64,000 nt of DNA, from contig JAETOJ010000007.1 of the NCBI GenBank assembly GCA_021768085.1, forward strand, positions 62,001 through 126,000. Direction: 5' to 3'. The translations under genes and the position numbers were made by a program. This DNA comes from Bacillota bacterium. GTDB lineage: Bacteria; Bacillota; Clostridia; Oscillospirales; Oscillospiraceae. Below are positions 34,162 to 42,600 of this stretch, one piece after another (positions within the stretch are counted from its first letter, which is position 1; every line of letters begins with the position of its first letter). The notes under the pieces are model-generated. The model did not search any database. It was not told where the DNA came from and saw nothing but the letters and a program-made list of their open reading frames with translations.

Positions 34162-35613
34162 TCAGAATTCGTAGACGCACAGATAGTATTCCGGGGTGCG
34201 CTCGGCGTCGAACCCATCCTTGCTGTGGAGATCGTCGATGATGATCACTCGATTGTCCCCCAGCCAGTACACCCATTCGCCCCGCAGCTCCTCCTGGCGC
34301 ACCCGGTCAAAGGCAGTAAATTCGCCCGTCTCCAGGTCGATCACCCCCAGGCGGTTGATGGTGGTTCTGGGGTGGTACTCGTCCGATCCGATCCATTCCG
34401 CCCACAGCAGCTTTGTGTCGGTGCTGTTCGCCTTGCAGACAAACTCCCCATTGCCAGATACGCCCTCCAGCTTCACCCGGCCCCCGGTGGCCAGATCCAC
34501 AATGGATACGCCGCCCGCCTCGTCCACCGACAGGGCCAGCATACTGCGATAGGAGTCGATGAGGCGCAGACCCGTGGTATCCTCCACGGTGCACACCAGC
34601 GCGCCGGTGGGGATGTGATACGTCCACGCGGAATGTCCGGCCACGGTGGTCAGCAGGATGGTGTCGCTGTCGCAGAACCCGGCGCGATAGCCGCCGTCCT
34701 CCGCGAGCTGGAACTGCCACTCCTTGATCTCTACCCCGAACAGCTCGCTCAGCGGCGTGAGGGTTTTCTGCTCCAAGTCCACCAGATAGGGCGTGCCCTC
34801 CCAGGTGTCCCCGGCCTGGACGATGGCGTGCTTCAGATCCTCCGCCAGCGTCACCGCGTGAAGGCGGCCGAGCCGCTCCACGCCGCAGCCCTCCAGCACA
34901 TCGATCACCTCGCCGCTCTCCAGGTCATAAACCCAGCTGTAGATGCCCTCGTAGAACTCGTCCGAGCCCGCGAACTGGGTGGTGAGCTGTATCACATCGG
35001 TGCGTCCCCCGATCCGTTCGGGGGGTAAAGTAAAGCTGGCCATACCGTTAAACAGGGTTCCGGACAGATCGTCGGTATACAGCGCCCCATCGTACACAAA
35101 ATAGCGGAACAGGGCGTAGTATTCCCTGCCGTCCCAGCGAATCTGGGCGGAGGCGGTGGGGGCGTCCGCGCCGACCTGCGTCAGCGTCTCACCATTTAGC
35201 TCGTAGAATCTGCTTCCCTTGGCGGCCCAGGCGCCATTGCGGAGCAGCGCCCCGTTTGCCTCCGTGATCCAGTCCCAGGTTCCCTCCACCTTCACATACT
35301 GCGCCGTCACGGTATCCCCGATGGTGATCTGCCGCACCTCGTTCACCCCGGCGGGGATGCCGGGCACCTGCTCCGCCTCACCCAGCTGGAACAGGGAGAT
35401 CACCGCGGCCCGGAAGGGGGGACTCACCGCCATGGCCGCGGCGATGGTGCACAGCAGGGCCAGTGCCGCCGCCAGGGCCACGGTGAAGATCCGCTTGATA
35501 GATCGCGCCCCGTGCTTATTCTGCGTCGATGCGGCACCCAGCCGGCGCTGGGCGCTGATCAGATACTGATCCTGAATTGCCTCCATCGCGTCCAAAAAAT
35601 TGCCGCTGTTCAC
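34162..35613 (-). CDS. Membrane-anchored anti-sigma-like protein with large outer domain
   Basis: A 483-residue protein. The start is GTG 35613, whose bases overlap the stop of the sigma-factor gene (GTGA) just after AGGAGGGAT; the 658-aa track version reads back through that gene. Residues 1-40 are cytoplasmic, 41-63 are a membrane helix, and the rest is an outer domain with repeated WDY/YDLESGEV-like blades that suggests a beta-propeller. The overlap indicates strict stoichiometry with the sigma factor. No zinc-binding ZAS motif is visible, so it would be an unusual anti-sigma factor. The signal sensed is unknown. Confidence 0.7.
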   Translation of the reverse strand: MNSGNFLDAMEAIQDQYLISAQRRLGAASTQNKHGARSIKRIFTVALAAALALLCTIAAAMAVSPPFRAAVISLFQLGEAEQVPGIPAGVNEVRQITIGDTVTAQYVKVEGTWDWITEANGALLRNGAWAAKGSRFYELNGETLTQVGADAPTASAQIRWDGREYYALFRYFVYDGALYTDDLSGTLFNGMASFTLPPERIGGRTDVIQLTTQFAGSDEFYEGIYSWVYDLESGEVIDVLEGCGVERLGRLHAVTLAEDLKHAIVQAGDTWEGTPYLVDLEQKTLTPLSELFGVEIKEWQFQLAEDGGYRAGFCDSDTILLTTVAGHSAWTYHIPTGALVCTVEDTTGLRLIDSYRSMLALSVDEAGGVSIVDLATGGRVKLEGVSGNGEFVCKANSTDTKLLWAEWIGSDEYHPRTTINRLGVIDLETGEFTAFDRVRQEELRGEWVYWLGDNRVIIIDDLHSKDGFDAERTPEYYLCVYEF

Positions 35614-36167
35614 AGAAATCCCTCCTGTTCTAAATGGGCCTTCAGCTTGTTCCGAGTGCGGAACAGCTTGGATTTTATCTTGCCGGCGCCGGCGCCGAAG
35701 GCCGCCCCGAGCTCCGCAATGGACGCGAAGTACCAGTAGCGGCAGACAAACAGATCCCGCTCCTCCTCCGGCAGGGAGGCCAGAAACCGATCGATGGACG
35801 CCGTCAGCTCCCGGGCCTCCACCAGCTGCTCCGGCGTGTCCGGCGCGGGGAGCGCCTCCGCCAGCTCCTCCATGGCCACGGGGAGCTGGCCGCCGCCCCG
35901 CTTGTCCGCCCTGCGCGCCCTCCAGCGGTTGATGGAAATGCGCCGGGTGAGCTTGCCCAAAAAGGTGGACAGCACGGACGGGCGGTGGGGCGGCATACTG
36001 TTCCACGCCCCCATATAGGTATCGTTGACGGCCTCCTCCGCGTCCCGATCGTCGCCGAGGATGCGGTATGCGATGGAATAGCAGTATTTGCCGTATTTTT
36101 TCGCGGTTTCGGCCACGGCGTCCTCTCCGCGGCTCCAATAGAGCTCCACAATTTGGCTGTCTTCCAT
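35610..36167 (-). CDS. ECF-type RNA polymerase sigma factor
   Basis: A 185-residue sigma-70 family protein with region 2 (AYRILGDDRDAEEAVNDTYMGAWNS) and region 4 (LPEEERDLFVCRYWYFASIAEL, then the helix-turn-helix up to KSKLFRTRNKL). The start ATG 36167 follows CAGGAGGTG. It should direct transcription of a small regulon when released from the membrane protein encoded by the overlapping downstream gene. No autoregulated promoter pattern could be recognised with confidence. Confidence 0.92.
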   Translation of the reverse strand: MEDSQIVELYWSRGEDAVAETAKKYGKYCYSIAYRILGDDRDAEEAVNDTYMGAWNSMPPHRPSVLSTFLGKLTRRISINRWRARRADKRGGGQLPVAMEELAEALPAPDTPEQLVEARELTASIDRFLASLPEEERDLFVCRYWYFASIAELGAAFGAGAGKIKSKLFRTRNKLKAHLEQEGFL

Positions 36168-36307
36168 CTGAACACCTCCTGACCTTTGATTGGGCCCTTC
36201 ACTTATCTACTCAGAAAAAAGCGGCTGTGGTTGCGCCGGAGGAAAGAAAATTTTGCGGCGCTGTCATGATAGCATATCCGGAGGAAAAAGTCGCGGCTCC
36301 TTTGGCC

Positions 36308-36336
36308 TTGCGCCGGAGGGCTCCGTGATGTATAAT
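36308..36336 (+). promoter_or_regulatory. guaA promoter
   Basis: TTGCGC (36308-36313), 17 bases, TATAAT (36331-36336). The leader is only about 30 bases, so no purine riboswitch fits between promoter and ATG 36372. Confidence 0.7.
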
Positions 36337-36371
36337 ATGATGTTGGTATCAACATAAAGGAGGATGGAGCT

Positions 36372-37352
36372 ATGGAAACGACCATGCGTCCCGCGGATAT
36401 GAAGCGGATCAATACCCCCGAGCTGGCGGAGGCCTTTATCGCAGAGCAGATCAAGGAAGTGCGCGCCCAGGTGGGGGACAAAAAGGTATTGCTGGCCCTC
36501 AGCGGCGGGGTGGATTCGTCGGTGGTGGCGGCGCTGCTCATCAAGGCCATTGGGAAACAGCTGGTGTGCGTCCACGTGAACCACGGTCTGATGCGCAAGG
36601 GGGAGAGCGAGCAGGTCATTGAGGTGTTCCAGCACCAGATGGACGCCAACCTGATCTATGTGGACGCCACCGACCGCTTTTTGGATCTGCTGGCCGGGGT
36701 GAGCGAGCCGGAGCGCAAGCGGAAGATCATCGGCGGTGAATTCATCAAGGTGTTTGAGGAGGAGGCCCGGAAGCTAAAGGGCATCGACTTCCTGGCCCAG
36801 GGGACGATCTACCCCGACATTCTGGAGAGCGACGGGGTGAAGGCCCACCACAACGTGGGCGGTCTGCCTGACGACTTCGACTTTGAGCTGGTGGAGCCGG
36901 TGCGGCTGCTGTTCAAGGACGAGGTGCGCTGCGTGGGCCACGCCCTGGGCCTGCCCGCCTCTATGGTGGAGCGGCAGCCCTTCCCCGGCCCCGGGCTGGG
37001 GGTGCGGTGCTTGGGGGCCATCACCCGGGATCGGCTGGCCGCCCTGCGGGAGTCGGACGCCATCCTGCGGGAGGAGTTTGCCGCGGCAGGCTTGGCGGAC
37101 AAGGTGTGGCAGTTCTTCACGGTGGTGCCGGACTTCCGCTCCACCGGCGTGCGGGACGGCAAGCGGGCCTTTGACTGGCCGGTGATTATCCGGGCGGTGA
37201 ACACGGTGGACGCCATGACCGCCACGGTGCCGGAGATCGACTGGGCGGTACTGAAGAAGATCACCGGTCGGATTCTGGCGGAGGTGCCGGGGGTCTGCCG
37301 GGTGTTGTATGATCTGACGCCCAAGCCGGTGGGGACGATCGAGTGGGAATGA
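36372..37352 (+). CDS. guaA: GMP synthase, stand-alone ATP-pyrophosphatase subunit
   Basis: A 326-residue protein: N-type ATP pyrophosphatase P-loop LALSGGVDSS near residue 40, then the GMP synthase dimerisation domain ending FRSTGVRDGK and PKPVGTIEWE. It adenylates XMP and uses ammonia to make GMP. The glutamine amidotransferase domain (about 190 residues) of the usual bacterial GuaA is missing and none is next door, as in the archaeal two-subunit type. The last codons GAGTGGGAATGA form the integration site of the element that follows; the gene itself is kept intact by the repeat. Confidence 0.9.
   Translation: METTMRPADMKRINTPELAEAFIAEQIKEVRAQVGDKKVLLALSGGVDSSVVAALLIKAIGKQLVCVHVNHGLMRKGESEQVIEVFQHQMDANLIYVDATDRFLDLLAGVSEPERKRKIIGGEFIKVFEEEARKLKGIDFLAQGTIYPDILESDGVKAHHNVGGLPDDFDFELVEPVRLLFKDEVRCVGHALGLPASMVERQPFPGPGLGVRCLGAITRDRLAALRESDAILREEFAAAGLADKVWQFFTVVPDFRSTGVRDGKRAFDWPVIIRAVNTVDAMTATVPEIDWAVLKKITGRILAEVPGVCRVLYDLTPKPVGTIEWE
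37340..37352. repeat. attL: left direct repeat of the mobile element
   Basis: CGAGTGGGAATGA at the 3' end of guaA, repeated exactly at 44517-44529. It encodes the last residues and stop of guaA, so insertion regenerates the gene. Confidence 0.92.
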
Positions 37353-37411
37353 GTTTCAGAAGTCTCAAACCCCTTGCGGCGCAACGCTTTCCCGGTTTTA
37401 TGCCCCTCTTT

Positions 37412-37429
37412 TGATAACGATTTGATAAC
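37412..37429 (+). repeat. Left-end arm-type repeat of the IME
   Basis: TGATAACGATTTGATAAC: two TGATAAC copies 11 bases apart. The same 18-mer with one change occurs near the right end at 44398-44415. Such paired subterminal repeats behave as integrase or Xis arm sites. Confidence 0.6.
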
Positions 37430-37478
37430 GCTCCCCATAGGCCGTATCATTCTGTAGGTAAGGGCTTTTTGCTGTCTG

Positions 37479-38009
37479 TCAGTCTTTGCCCAGCCTGTTC
37501 TTAAAAGCTGCTGTCAGGGCGTCGCTCAATTCCTTGGACGGGACTTTGACCCATCTGCGGGTGGTGTCATACTGGGGATAGTTGTACCGCCAGCGGTCAT
37601 AGTCCTCCCTGGTGATTTCCCCGGCCTCCAGCTTCTTGGCCTGCTCTCCCCAGGCGGACAGCATTTCAAGCATGGAGTGATAGGTCTTGCCCCTGGACTT
37701 GTCCAGCCGCAGGCAGATTTCACCGTCAATCTCCCCGATGGTCAGTCCCCGTATGTCCTCCAAGGCAAAGAGGGTGTGCATAAGGCCAATGTCGCTGTCT
37801 ATGTCGGGGACGGTCAGGGCATCGGTGGAGACTTCAAAGAAGCCTGCCAGCGCCCTGGTCAGGTCGGCCTTGGGGGTACGGCTCCCGGTTTCGTACTGAG
37901 CCATACGCACGTCGGCGGAGCGTTCGGGAAAGCCCACCACCTGACCGAGATATTTCTGCGTGACACCTTTCTTATTGCGGAAAAAGCGAATACGTTCACC
38001 GATTGCCAT
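37479..38009 (-). CDS. XRE-family repressor of the IME
   Basis: A 176-residue protein starting MAIGERIRFFRN at 38009; the track start is 22 codons upstream. Residues 1-60 are a helix-turn-helix of the Xre type (KKGVTQKYLGQVVGFPERS and MAQYETGSRTPK). The C-terminal part is soluble and has no protease motif. It faces the xis-int-mob genes across a 190-base gap with operator-like inverted repeats, so it probably keeps excision and mobilisation off. It is the only minus-strand gene of the element. Confidence 0.85.
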   Translation of the reverse strand: MAIGERIRFFRNKKGVTQKYLGQVVGFPERSADVRMAQYETGSRTPKADLTRALAGFFEVSTDALTVPDIDSDIGLMHTLFALEDIRGLTIGEIDGEICLRLDKSRGKTYHSMLEMLSAWGEQAKKLEAGEITREDYDRWRYNYPQYDTTRRWVKVPSKELSDALTAAFKNRLGKD

Positions 38010-38086
38010 AACTGCCAACTCCAATCTATGTAATGGGGACACTTGAAGTATAACAGATATGTTTAGAACCGTCAAGATAAAATCTT

Positions 38087-38100
38087 AAATAATTTTATTT
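38087..38100. promoter_or_regulatory. Candidate repressor operator AAATAA-N2-TTATTT
   Basis: A short AT-rich inverted repeat lies 21 bases upstream of the -35 of the xis-int promoter, between the divergent repressor and xis genes. A second inverted repeat follows the promoter (38162-38182). Confidence 0.5.
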
Positions 38101-38120
38101 AGTTTTTTCTTTGAAAGCCC

Positions 38121-38149
38121 TTGACATAACGGAATATAGTTAGTATAAT
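38121..38149 (+). promoter_or_regulatory. xis-int-mob promoter, consensus sigma-A
   Basis: TTGACA (38121-38126), 17 bases, TATAAT (38144-38149): both hexamers match consensus. Such a strong promoter needs repression for the element to stay put. Confidence 0.92.
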
Positions 38150-38161
38150 AAAGCAGCACTA

Positions 38162-38182
38162 AATAAATAGCGTTAATTTATT
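38162..38182. promoter_or_regulatory. Candidate operator downstream of the xis promoter
   Basis: AATAAAT-N7-ATTTATT inverted repeat between the transcription start and the xis ribosome-binding site. It would suit binding of the divergent XRE repressor. Confidence 0.55.
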
Positions 38183-38198
38183 GAAAGGAGGAACCAGC

Positions 38199-38402
38199 AT
38201 GGAGAACAGATTTATCCGGGTGGACGAGGTTGCGGACGAGCTGGGCGTGTCGAGGCCCTACGCCTACAAGCTCATCCGACAGCTCAACGAGGAACTGAAA
38301 GGAAAGGGCTACATCACCATTGCGGGGCGGGTCAACCGCCAGTATTTCAATGAGCGGCTTTACGGGGCCGGAAAGGAAGTGAACGAAAATGCCGGTATTT
38401 AA
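38199..38402 (+). CDS. xis: Excisionase-like helix-turn-helix protein
   Basis: A 67-residue protein starting at ATG 38199 after TTGAAAGGAGGA; the track begins at an upstream TTG. The core VDEVADELGVSRPYAYKLI is a MerR-like helix-turn-helix found in excisionases and DNA-binding accessory factors of Tn916-type elements. Its 3' end overlaps the integrase start by 14 bases. It would bend DNA at the arm sites and favour excision. Confidence 0.82.
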   Translation: MENRFIRVDEVADELGVSRPYAYKLIRQLNEELKGKGYITIAGRVNRQYFNERLYGAGKEVNENAGI

Positions 38403-39465
38403 GGACGAAAAGCGGGGCACATGGTACGTCATGGCGTGGTATCGGGACTGGACGGGGGAGCGCAAGCAGAAGTGCAAGCGGGGCTTTCCCACCAAGCGGG
38501 AAGCCCAGGAGTGGGAACGCAGCTTTCAGATGCAGACCAGCGCCGACATGGATATGACCTTTGAAGCCTTTGTGGAGCTTTACACCAAGGATGTGCGGCC
38601 CCGGCTGAAGGAGAACACCTGGCTGACAAAGGAGAACATCATCCAGAAGAAGATTCTGCCCTACTTCGGAAAGCGGAAAATCAGCGAGATCACCACCAAA
38701 GACGTAATTGCGTGGCAAAATGAATTGCTGGCCTACCGGGACGAACAGCGCAAACCCTACTCCCAGACCTACCTTAAAACCCTGCACAACCAACTCAGCG
38801 CCATTTTCAACCACGCTGTCCGCTTCTACGAGCTACGTTCCAATCCCGCCGCCAAAGCCGGGAATATGGGGACAGAGGAACGAAAGGAAATGCTGTTCTG
38901 GACGAAAGCGGAGTATCAGCGGTTTGCCGAGGCCATGATGGACAAGCCCCTCTCCTACTACGCCTTTGAGATGCTCTACTGGTGCGGTATCCGGGAGGGG
39001 GAGCTGCTGGCTCTCACCCCGGCGGACTTCGACTTTGGGGCTGGGACGGTGAAGATCAGCAAGTCCTATCAGCGGCTTCACGGCGAGGATGTGGTTACCA
39101 CCCCGAAAACCAAGAAAAGCAATCGTACCATCAAAATGCCCAATTTCCTCTGTGACGAAATGCGGGACTACCTGGGGATGCTCTACGGGGTCAAGAAGAA
39201 AGACCGCATTTTCACGGTTACAAAGAGCTACCTCCATCATGAGATGGACAGGGGAGCGAAAGAGGCCGGGGTCAAGCGGATCAGGATTCACGATTTGAGA
39301 CACAGCCACATTTCCCTGCTGATTGATATGGGCTTTTCCGCTGTGGCGATTGCCGACCGGGTAGGCCATGAGAGTATCGAAATCACCTATCGCTATGCCC
39401 ACCTGTTTCCGTCCAAGCAGACGGAGATGGCGGACAAGCTGGACTTTGAAAGGACGGGAGCATAA
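38389..39465 (+). CDS. int: Tyrosine-type site-specific integrase
   Basis: A 358-residue phage-type integrase: N-terminal arm-binding domain (to about 60), SAM-like core-binding domain (about 65-155) and catalytic domain. The catalytic residues are recognisable as Arg in YWCGIREGEL, HDLRHSH (His-x-x-Arg) and the Tyr nucleophile in the final TYRYAHL segment, preceded by VGHESIEI. It would recombine attL and attR (CGAGTGGGAATGA). Its start overlaps the xis end, and its stop overlaps the mobC start (ATAATG). Confidence 0.93.
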   Translation: MPVFKDEKRGTWYVMAWYRDWTGERKQKCKRGFPTKREAQEWERSFQMQTSADMDMTFEAFVELYTKDVRPRLKENTWLTKENIIQKKILPYFGKRKISEITTKDVIAWQNELLAYRDEQRKPYSQTYLKTLHNQLSAIFNHAVRFYELRSNPAAKAGNMGTEERKEMLFWTKAEYQRFAEAMMDKPLSYYAFEMLYWCGIREGELLALTPADFDFGAGTVKISKSYQRLHGEDVVTTPKTKKSNRTIKMPNFLCDEMRDYLGMLYGVKKKDRIFTVTKSYLHHEMDRGAKEAGVKRIRIHDLRHSHISLLIDMGFSAVAIADRVGHESIEITYRYAHLFPSKQTEMADKLDFERTGA

Positions 39466-39797
39466 TGTCAGCCAAGAATTTGGATAATCACAACCGTTGG
39501 AGAAATCGTCAGGTAGCGTTCAGACTGTCGCCGGAGGAGGCCGATTTGTTGGACACCTATGTGCGCCTGTCCGGGCTGACCAAGCAGGACTACATCACCC
39601 GGCGGCTGCTCAACCGGGACATTGTAGTGCAGGGCAATCCCAGGGTCTACAAGGCCCTGCGTGACCAGCTCGCCGCCGTCCTGGAGGAGCTACGGCGGGT
39701 CAGGGATGGGGCTGGCATGGACAGCGAATTGCTGGACACCATCAACCTGATCGCAAAAATCATGGAAGGAATGAAGGAGGACACGAATGGCAGATGA
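39465..39797 (+). CDS. mobC: MobC-like relaxosome accessory protein
   Basis: A 110-residue protein. Residues about 10-50 (QVAFRLSPEEADLLDTYVRLSG) resemble a ribbon-helix-helix DNA-binding start of the MobC family; a helical C-terminal part follows. The ATG shares its A with the TAA of int. It would help open or position the oriT for the relaxase encoded 1.3 kb downstream. Its 3' end overlaps the AAA ATPase start by 11 bases. Confidence 0.75.
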   Translation: MSAKNLDNHNRWRNRQVAFRLSPEEADLLDTYVRLSGLTKQDYITRRLLNRDIVVQGNPRVYKALRDQLAAVLEELRRVRDGAGMDSELLDTINLIAKIMEGMKEDTNGR

Positions 39798-40775
39798 AAA
39801 AGAAAAGACTGTCCTGAACCCGTCTGTTGGCGCAGACGGAGGACAGCCAATCCTATGTACCGATACCAGTATAACAGACCATCCGCAGGATTGCAACGAC
39901 GAATTTTCCCCGGAGCACATTGAAAAACTGTTGCGGGAAATGAAGCAGGCAAACGATCCGGCGAATTTACCCACCGTCACCATGCGGGAGCTTTACGAAA
40001 CTGTCTACCAGAGCAGACCGCCCGTCATTGACGGTCTGCTCTGCTCCGGCACCTACCTCTTTGCCGGAGCGCCCAAGGTGGGCAAGTCGTTCCTGGTGGC
40101 CCAGCTCGCCTACCACGTCAGCTGGATGAACAGCTTGACAAATTTGTGCGGGAGCATCCCGACACCCGGCTTATCATCATCGACACCTTGCAGAAGGTTC
40201 GAGAGATGGGCAGTGAGGCGTACAGCTACGCCGACGATTATCAGATCGTCGGCAAGCTGAAGCAGTTTGCCGACAGGAATGGGCTTTGTCTGCTGGTTGT
40301 CCACCACACAAGGAAACAACCCTCCGGGGATAAGTTTGAGATGATTTCCGGCACAACGGGTCTGCTGGGCTGTGCGGATGGGGCGTTTATCCTCCAAAAA
40401 GAGAAGCGCACCGACAGCGCCGCCACGCTGGACGTAGTAGGCCGTGACCAGCCCGACCAGCGGATACACCTGGTACGGGATGAAGTGCGGCTCACCTGGG
40501 ATTTCGACCATGCAGAACGAGAGCTGTGGAAGGAACCGCCTGACCTCCTGCTGGTAAAGCTGGCAGAGCTGGTGACGGTTGAACGGCCCGTATGGAGCGG
40601 AACGGCAACGGAGCTGGTAACCGTTCTTAACTGTGACCTGACCGCTATTGCGCTGGCGATGCGGCTGAACATCCGGGCAAGTAAACTGCTGAACGAGTAC
40701 GGCATCCGCTATGAAAGCAACCGCACCCACGCCGGGCGGACGATTACGCTCACACTGATGAACCAAGAAGCGTGA
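39787..40775 (+). pseudogene. RepA/RecA-like AAA ATPase with internal deletion and frame change
   Basis: Two overlapping frames belong to one gene. The first (from ATG 39787) reads a normal N-terminus through Walker A FAGAPKVGKSFL and AYHVS, then becomes nonsense. From 40122, in another frame, EQLDKFVREHPDTRLIIIDT (Walker B) resumes and continues to 40775. The part usually found between AYHVS and that segment (roughly 50-60 residues) is absent, so a deletion joined the two near 40120-40122 out of frame. Related proteins on mobile elements are replicative-helicase-like ATPases. The pseudogene would make only a short N-terminal peptide unless a frameshift occurs. Confidence 0.83.
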
Positions 40776-40926
40776 CGACTGTGACAACCGTGACGACTAA
40801 AAACGGAGAGGGGGTGTCCCTCTCAGGTCGTCACAGTCGTCACGGTTGTCACGGGCAAAGTTTAGGCGGGGTGCAGGGTGCCCTTTTCAAAGGGCGGCCC
40901 TGCTGGGGGAGGCAACCGCAGTTGCC

Positions 40927-41030
40927 GGGGGCAAAGCCCCCTGTCCCCCTCGGGAGAGCCCACGGCACTTTCGCACCAACGGGGCGAAAGTGTCATAGTG
41001 GGTTATTACACTTCCGCAGAAGTGTCTCCC
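40927..41030 (+). other. oriT-like region with MobV-type nick site
   Basis: The 304-base gap before the relaxase has no gene but several inverted repeats. CACTTTCGC / GCGAAAGTG (40966-40992) leads into TAGTGGGTTA (40996-41005), 9 of 10 bases identical to the nick region TAGTGTGTTA of pMV158-type oriTs. ACACTTC-CGCA-GAAGTGT (41008-41025) follows. A GGGGCAAAGCCCC hairpin lies upstream (40928-40940). By analogy the relaxase would cut after G41002. Confidence 0.75.
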
Positions 41031-41079
41031 TCGACGATGCCCCGTACCACATCAATCTACAATCAGGAGGAACGTGCTT

Positions 41080-42423
41080 ATGGCAAGAGGCGACGGTATC
41101 GACCGTACCAACGCAAGAAATATGAGGCTGACGGCTACCAAAATTGGCAACACCCAGCAGCACAACGAACGTGAAAAGGATTCCTACGTCAATCAGGATA
41201 TTGTGCCGGAGCGGACACCGCTCAACATCCATTTCAAAACTCCTTCCGCCGGGTATCAGGAGATGTTCGCACAGATGGAGGCCGATGGCGTGATCTCCAC
41301 CCGTGGCATTAAGGCGGATGCCTTTCGGTATGGAGAGCTGGTCTTTGATGTCAACTCCGCCTACTTCTACAATCATGGCGGCTACGACTTCGCAAAACAA
41401 TTTTACACCGATGCTTACAAATCCGCAATAGAAATCGTAGGAGGAGAGCAATATATTTTGTCGGCGGTCATGCACGCCGACGAGCGCAACCGGGCCATGT
41501 CCGAGGCGTTGGGGGAGGATGTGTATCACTATCACCTCCATGTGGTCTATGTCCCGGTTGTACAGAAGGAAGTCCGATGGACAAAGCGGTGCAAGGACAA
41601 GTCCCTGGTGGGCAAGGTCAAGGAAACCATTATGCAGGTGAGCATGAGTAAGAAGTGGGCTTCAAAGCCCGCCGTTGATGATGTGACCGGCGAACCGCTT
41701 CTGACAGCCAAGGGAAAGCCTGTCCTCAGAAAGTCGTACAGTGTTTTGCAGGACGATTTTTTCCGGGCCATGCGGAACGCCGGGTATGATGACCTGGAAC
41801 GAGGGGAACGGGGCAGTTCCGAGGAACATTTGACGGTCACGCAGTTTAAGGTGGAGCGTGAGAGAGAGCGGCTTGCCCAGCTTCAAGCGGCAACTGTGCT
41901 GGCCCAGGCCGAGGCCGAGAAAAGGAAAAAGGAGGCAGACGCCGCCGAAAAGAAAGCGGCCCAGGCAAAGGCCAAGCTGGACGATGTGGCCCCGTTGCTG
42001 AAGGGTATGGAAAAGCTGGCGGCGGACTACTCTGACGACCCGGAGCGGACTTTGCCGGAGGCGGGGCCGCTGGAATCGGCCAGGGCCTACCGGGAGAAGA
42101 AGGCCAAGCCCCTTTGGGAGAAGATTGTCAAGGTGCTGCGCTCGGTCTATCGGGCCTATTTCGACCTCAAGAGCAGTTTTGAACAGTTGCAGAGGGCCTA
42201 TGACCGGGAGGTCAGCAAGAACAGTTCTCTTTCAGCCAGGATTTATGAGGTCTGTGCTGAGAGAGACAGTCTGAAGGGGCAGGTCAGGGACTATGAGCGG
42301 GTCAGGAGGGCCATTGGCCCGGAACAGGCAGACAGGATATTGGAAGTTGCTCATCAGCAGGAACAGGCTGAAAAGGAACGGAGGCGAGGGACAAGGCAAA
42401 AAGCGAGGTCAGGCGCACGATAA
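41080..42423 (+). CDS. mobV: MobV-family relaxase (Pre/Mob)
   Basis: A 447-residue protein from ATG 41080 (AGGAGG 9 bases upstream). The relaxase core fills the first about 250 residues, with the divalent-metal His motif in YHYHLHVVYVP and HADERNRAM before it. A long charged coiled coil follows (about 260-400, rich in Ala/Glu/Lys). It would nick the adjacent oriT and remain bound to the 5' end during transfer. No other transfer gene is present, so a helper conjugation system is needed. Confidence 0.9.
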   Translation: MARGDGIDRTNARNMRLTATKIGNTQQHNEREKDSYVNQDIVPERTPLNIHFKTPSAGYQEMFAQMEADGVISTRGIKADAFRYGELVFDVNSAYFYNHGGYDFAKQFYTDAYKSAIEIVGGEQYILSAVMHADERNRAMSEALGEDVYHYHLHVVYVPVVQKEVRWTKRCKDKSLVGKVKETIMQVSMSKKWASKPAVDDVTGEPLLTAKGKPVLRKSYSVLQDDFFRAMRNAGYDDLERGERGSSEEHLTVTQFKVERERERLAQLQAATVLAQAEAEKRKKEADAAEKKAAQAKAKLDDVAPLLKGMEKLAADYSDDPERTLPEAGPLESARAYREKKAKPLWEKIVKVLRSVYRAYFDLKSSFEQLQRAYDREVSKNSSLSARIYEVCAERDSLKGQVRDYERVRRAIGPEQADRILEVAHQQEQAEKERRRGTRQKARSGAR

Positions 42424-42435
42424 TCACTAAAAATC

Positions 42436-42464
42436 GGAGGGCGCAGTGAGCGCCCTCCTGTTTT
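42436..42464 (+). terminator. Terminator after the relaxase gene
   Basis: A perfect 9-bp stem GGAGGGCGC / GCGCCCTCC with a 5-base loop, followed by TGTTTT, 12 bases after the stop codon. Confidence 0.88.
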
Positions 42465-42468
42465 GTAC

Positions 42469-42497
42469 TTGTCAACAGGTATTCTTGGTGTTATAAT
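42469..42497 (+). promoter_or_regulatory. Promoter of the cargo lipoprotein gene
   Basis: TTGTCA (42469-42474), 17 bases, TATAAT (42492-42497). The leader to ATG 42601 is about 95 bases; an AGGAGG lies just before the start. Confidence 0.82.
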
Positions 42498-42600
42498 GAG
42501 GAGGGTAAATTGGAAATGGAATTTTAAGGTGCGGTTTGACTAACATTTATGATATTAGCTTTAGGTTTTCTCGGATTTACATTAGGAGGTATATTCAAAG

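Noticed and set aside
36337-36371. Purine riboswitch before guaA
   Set aside because: Only about 30 bases separate the promoter from the start codon.
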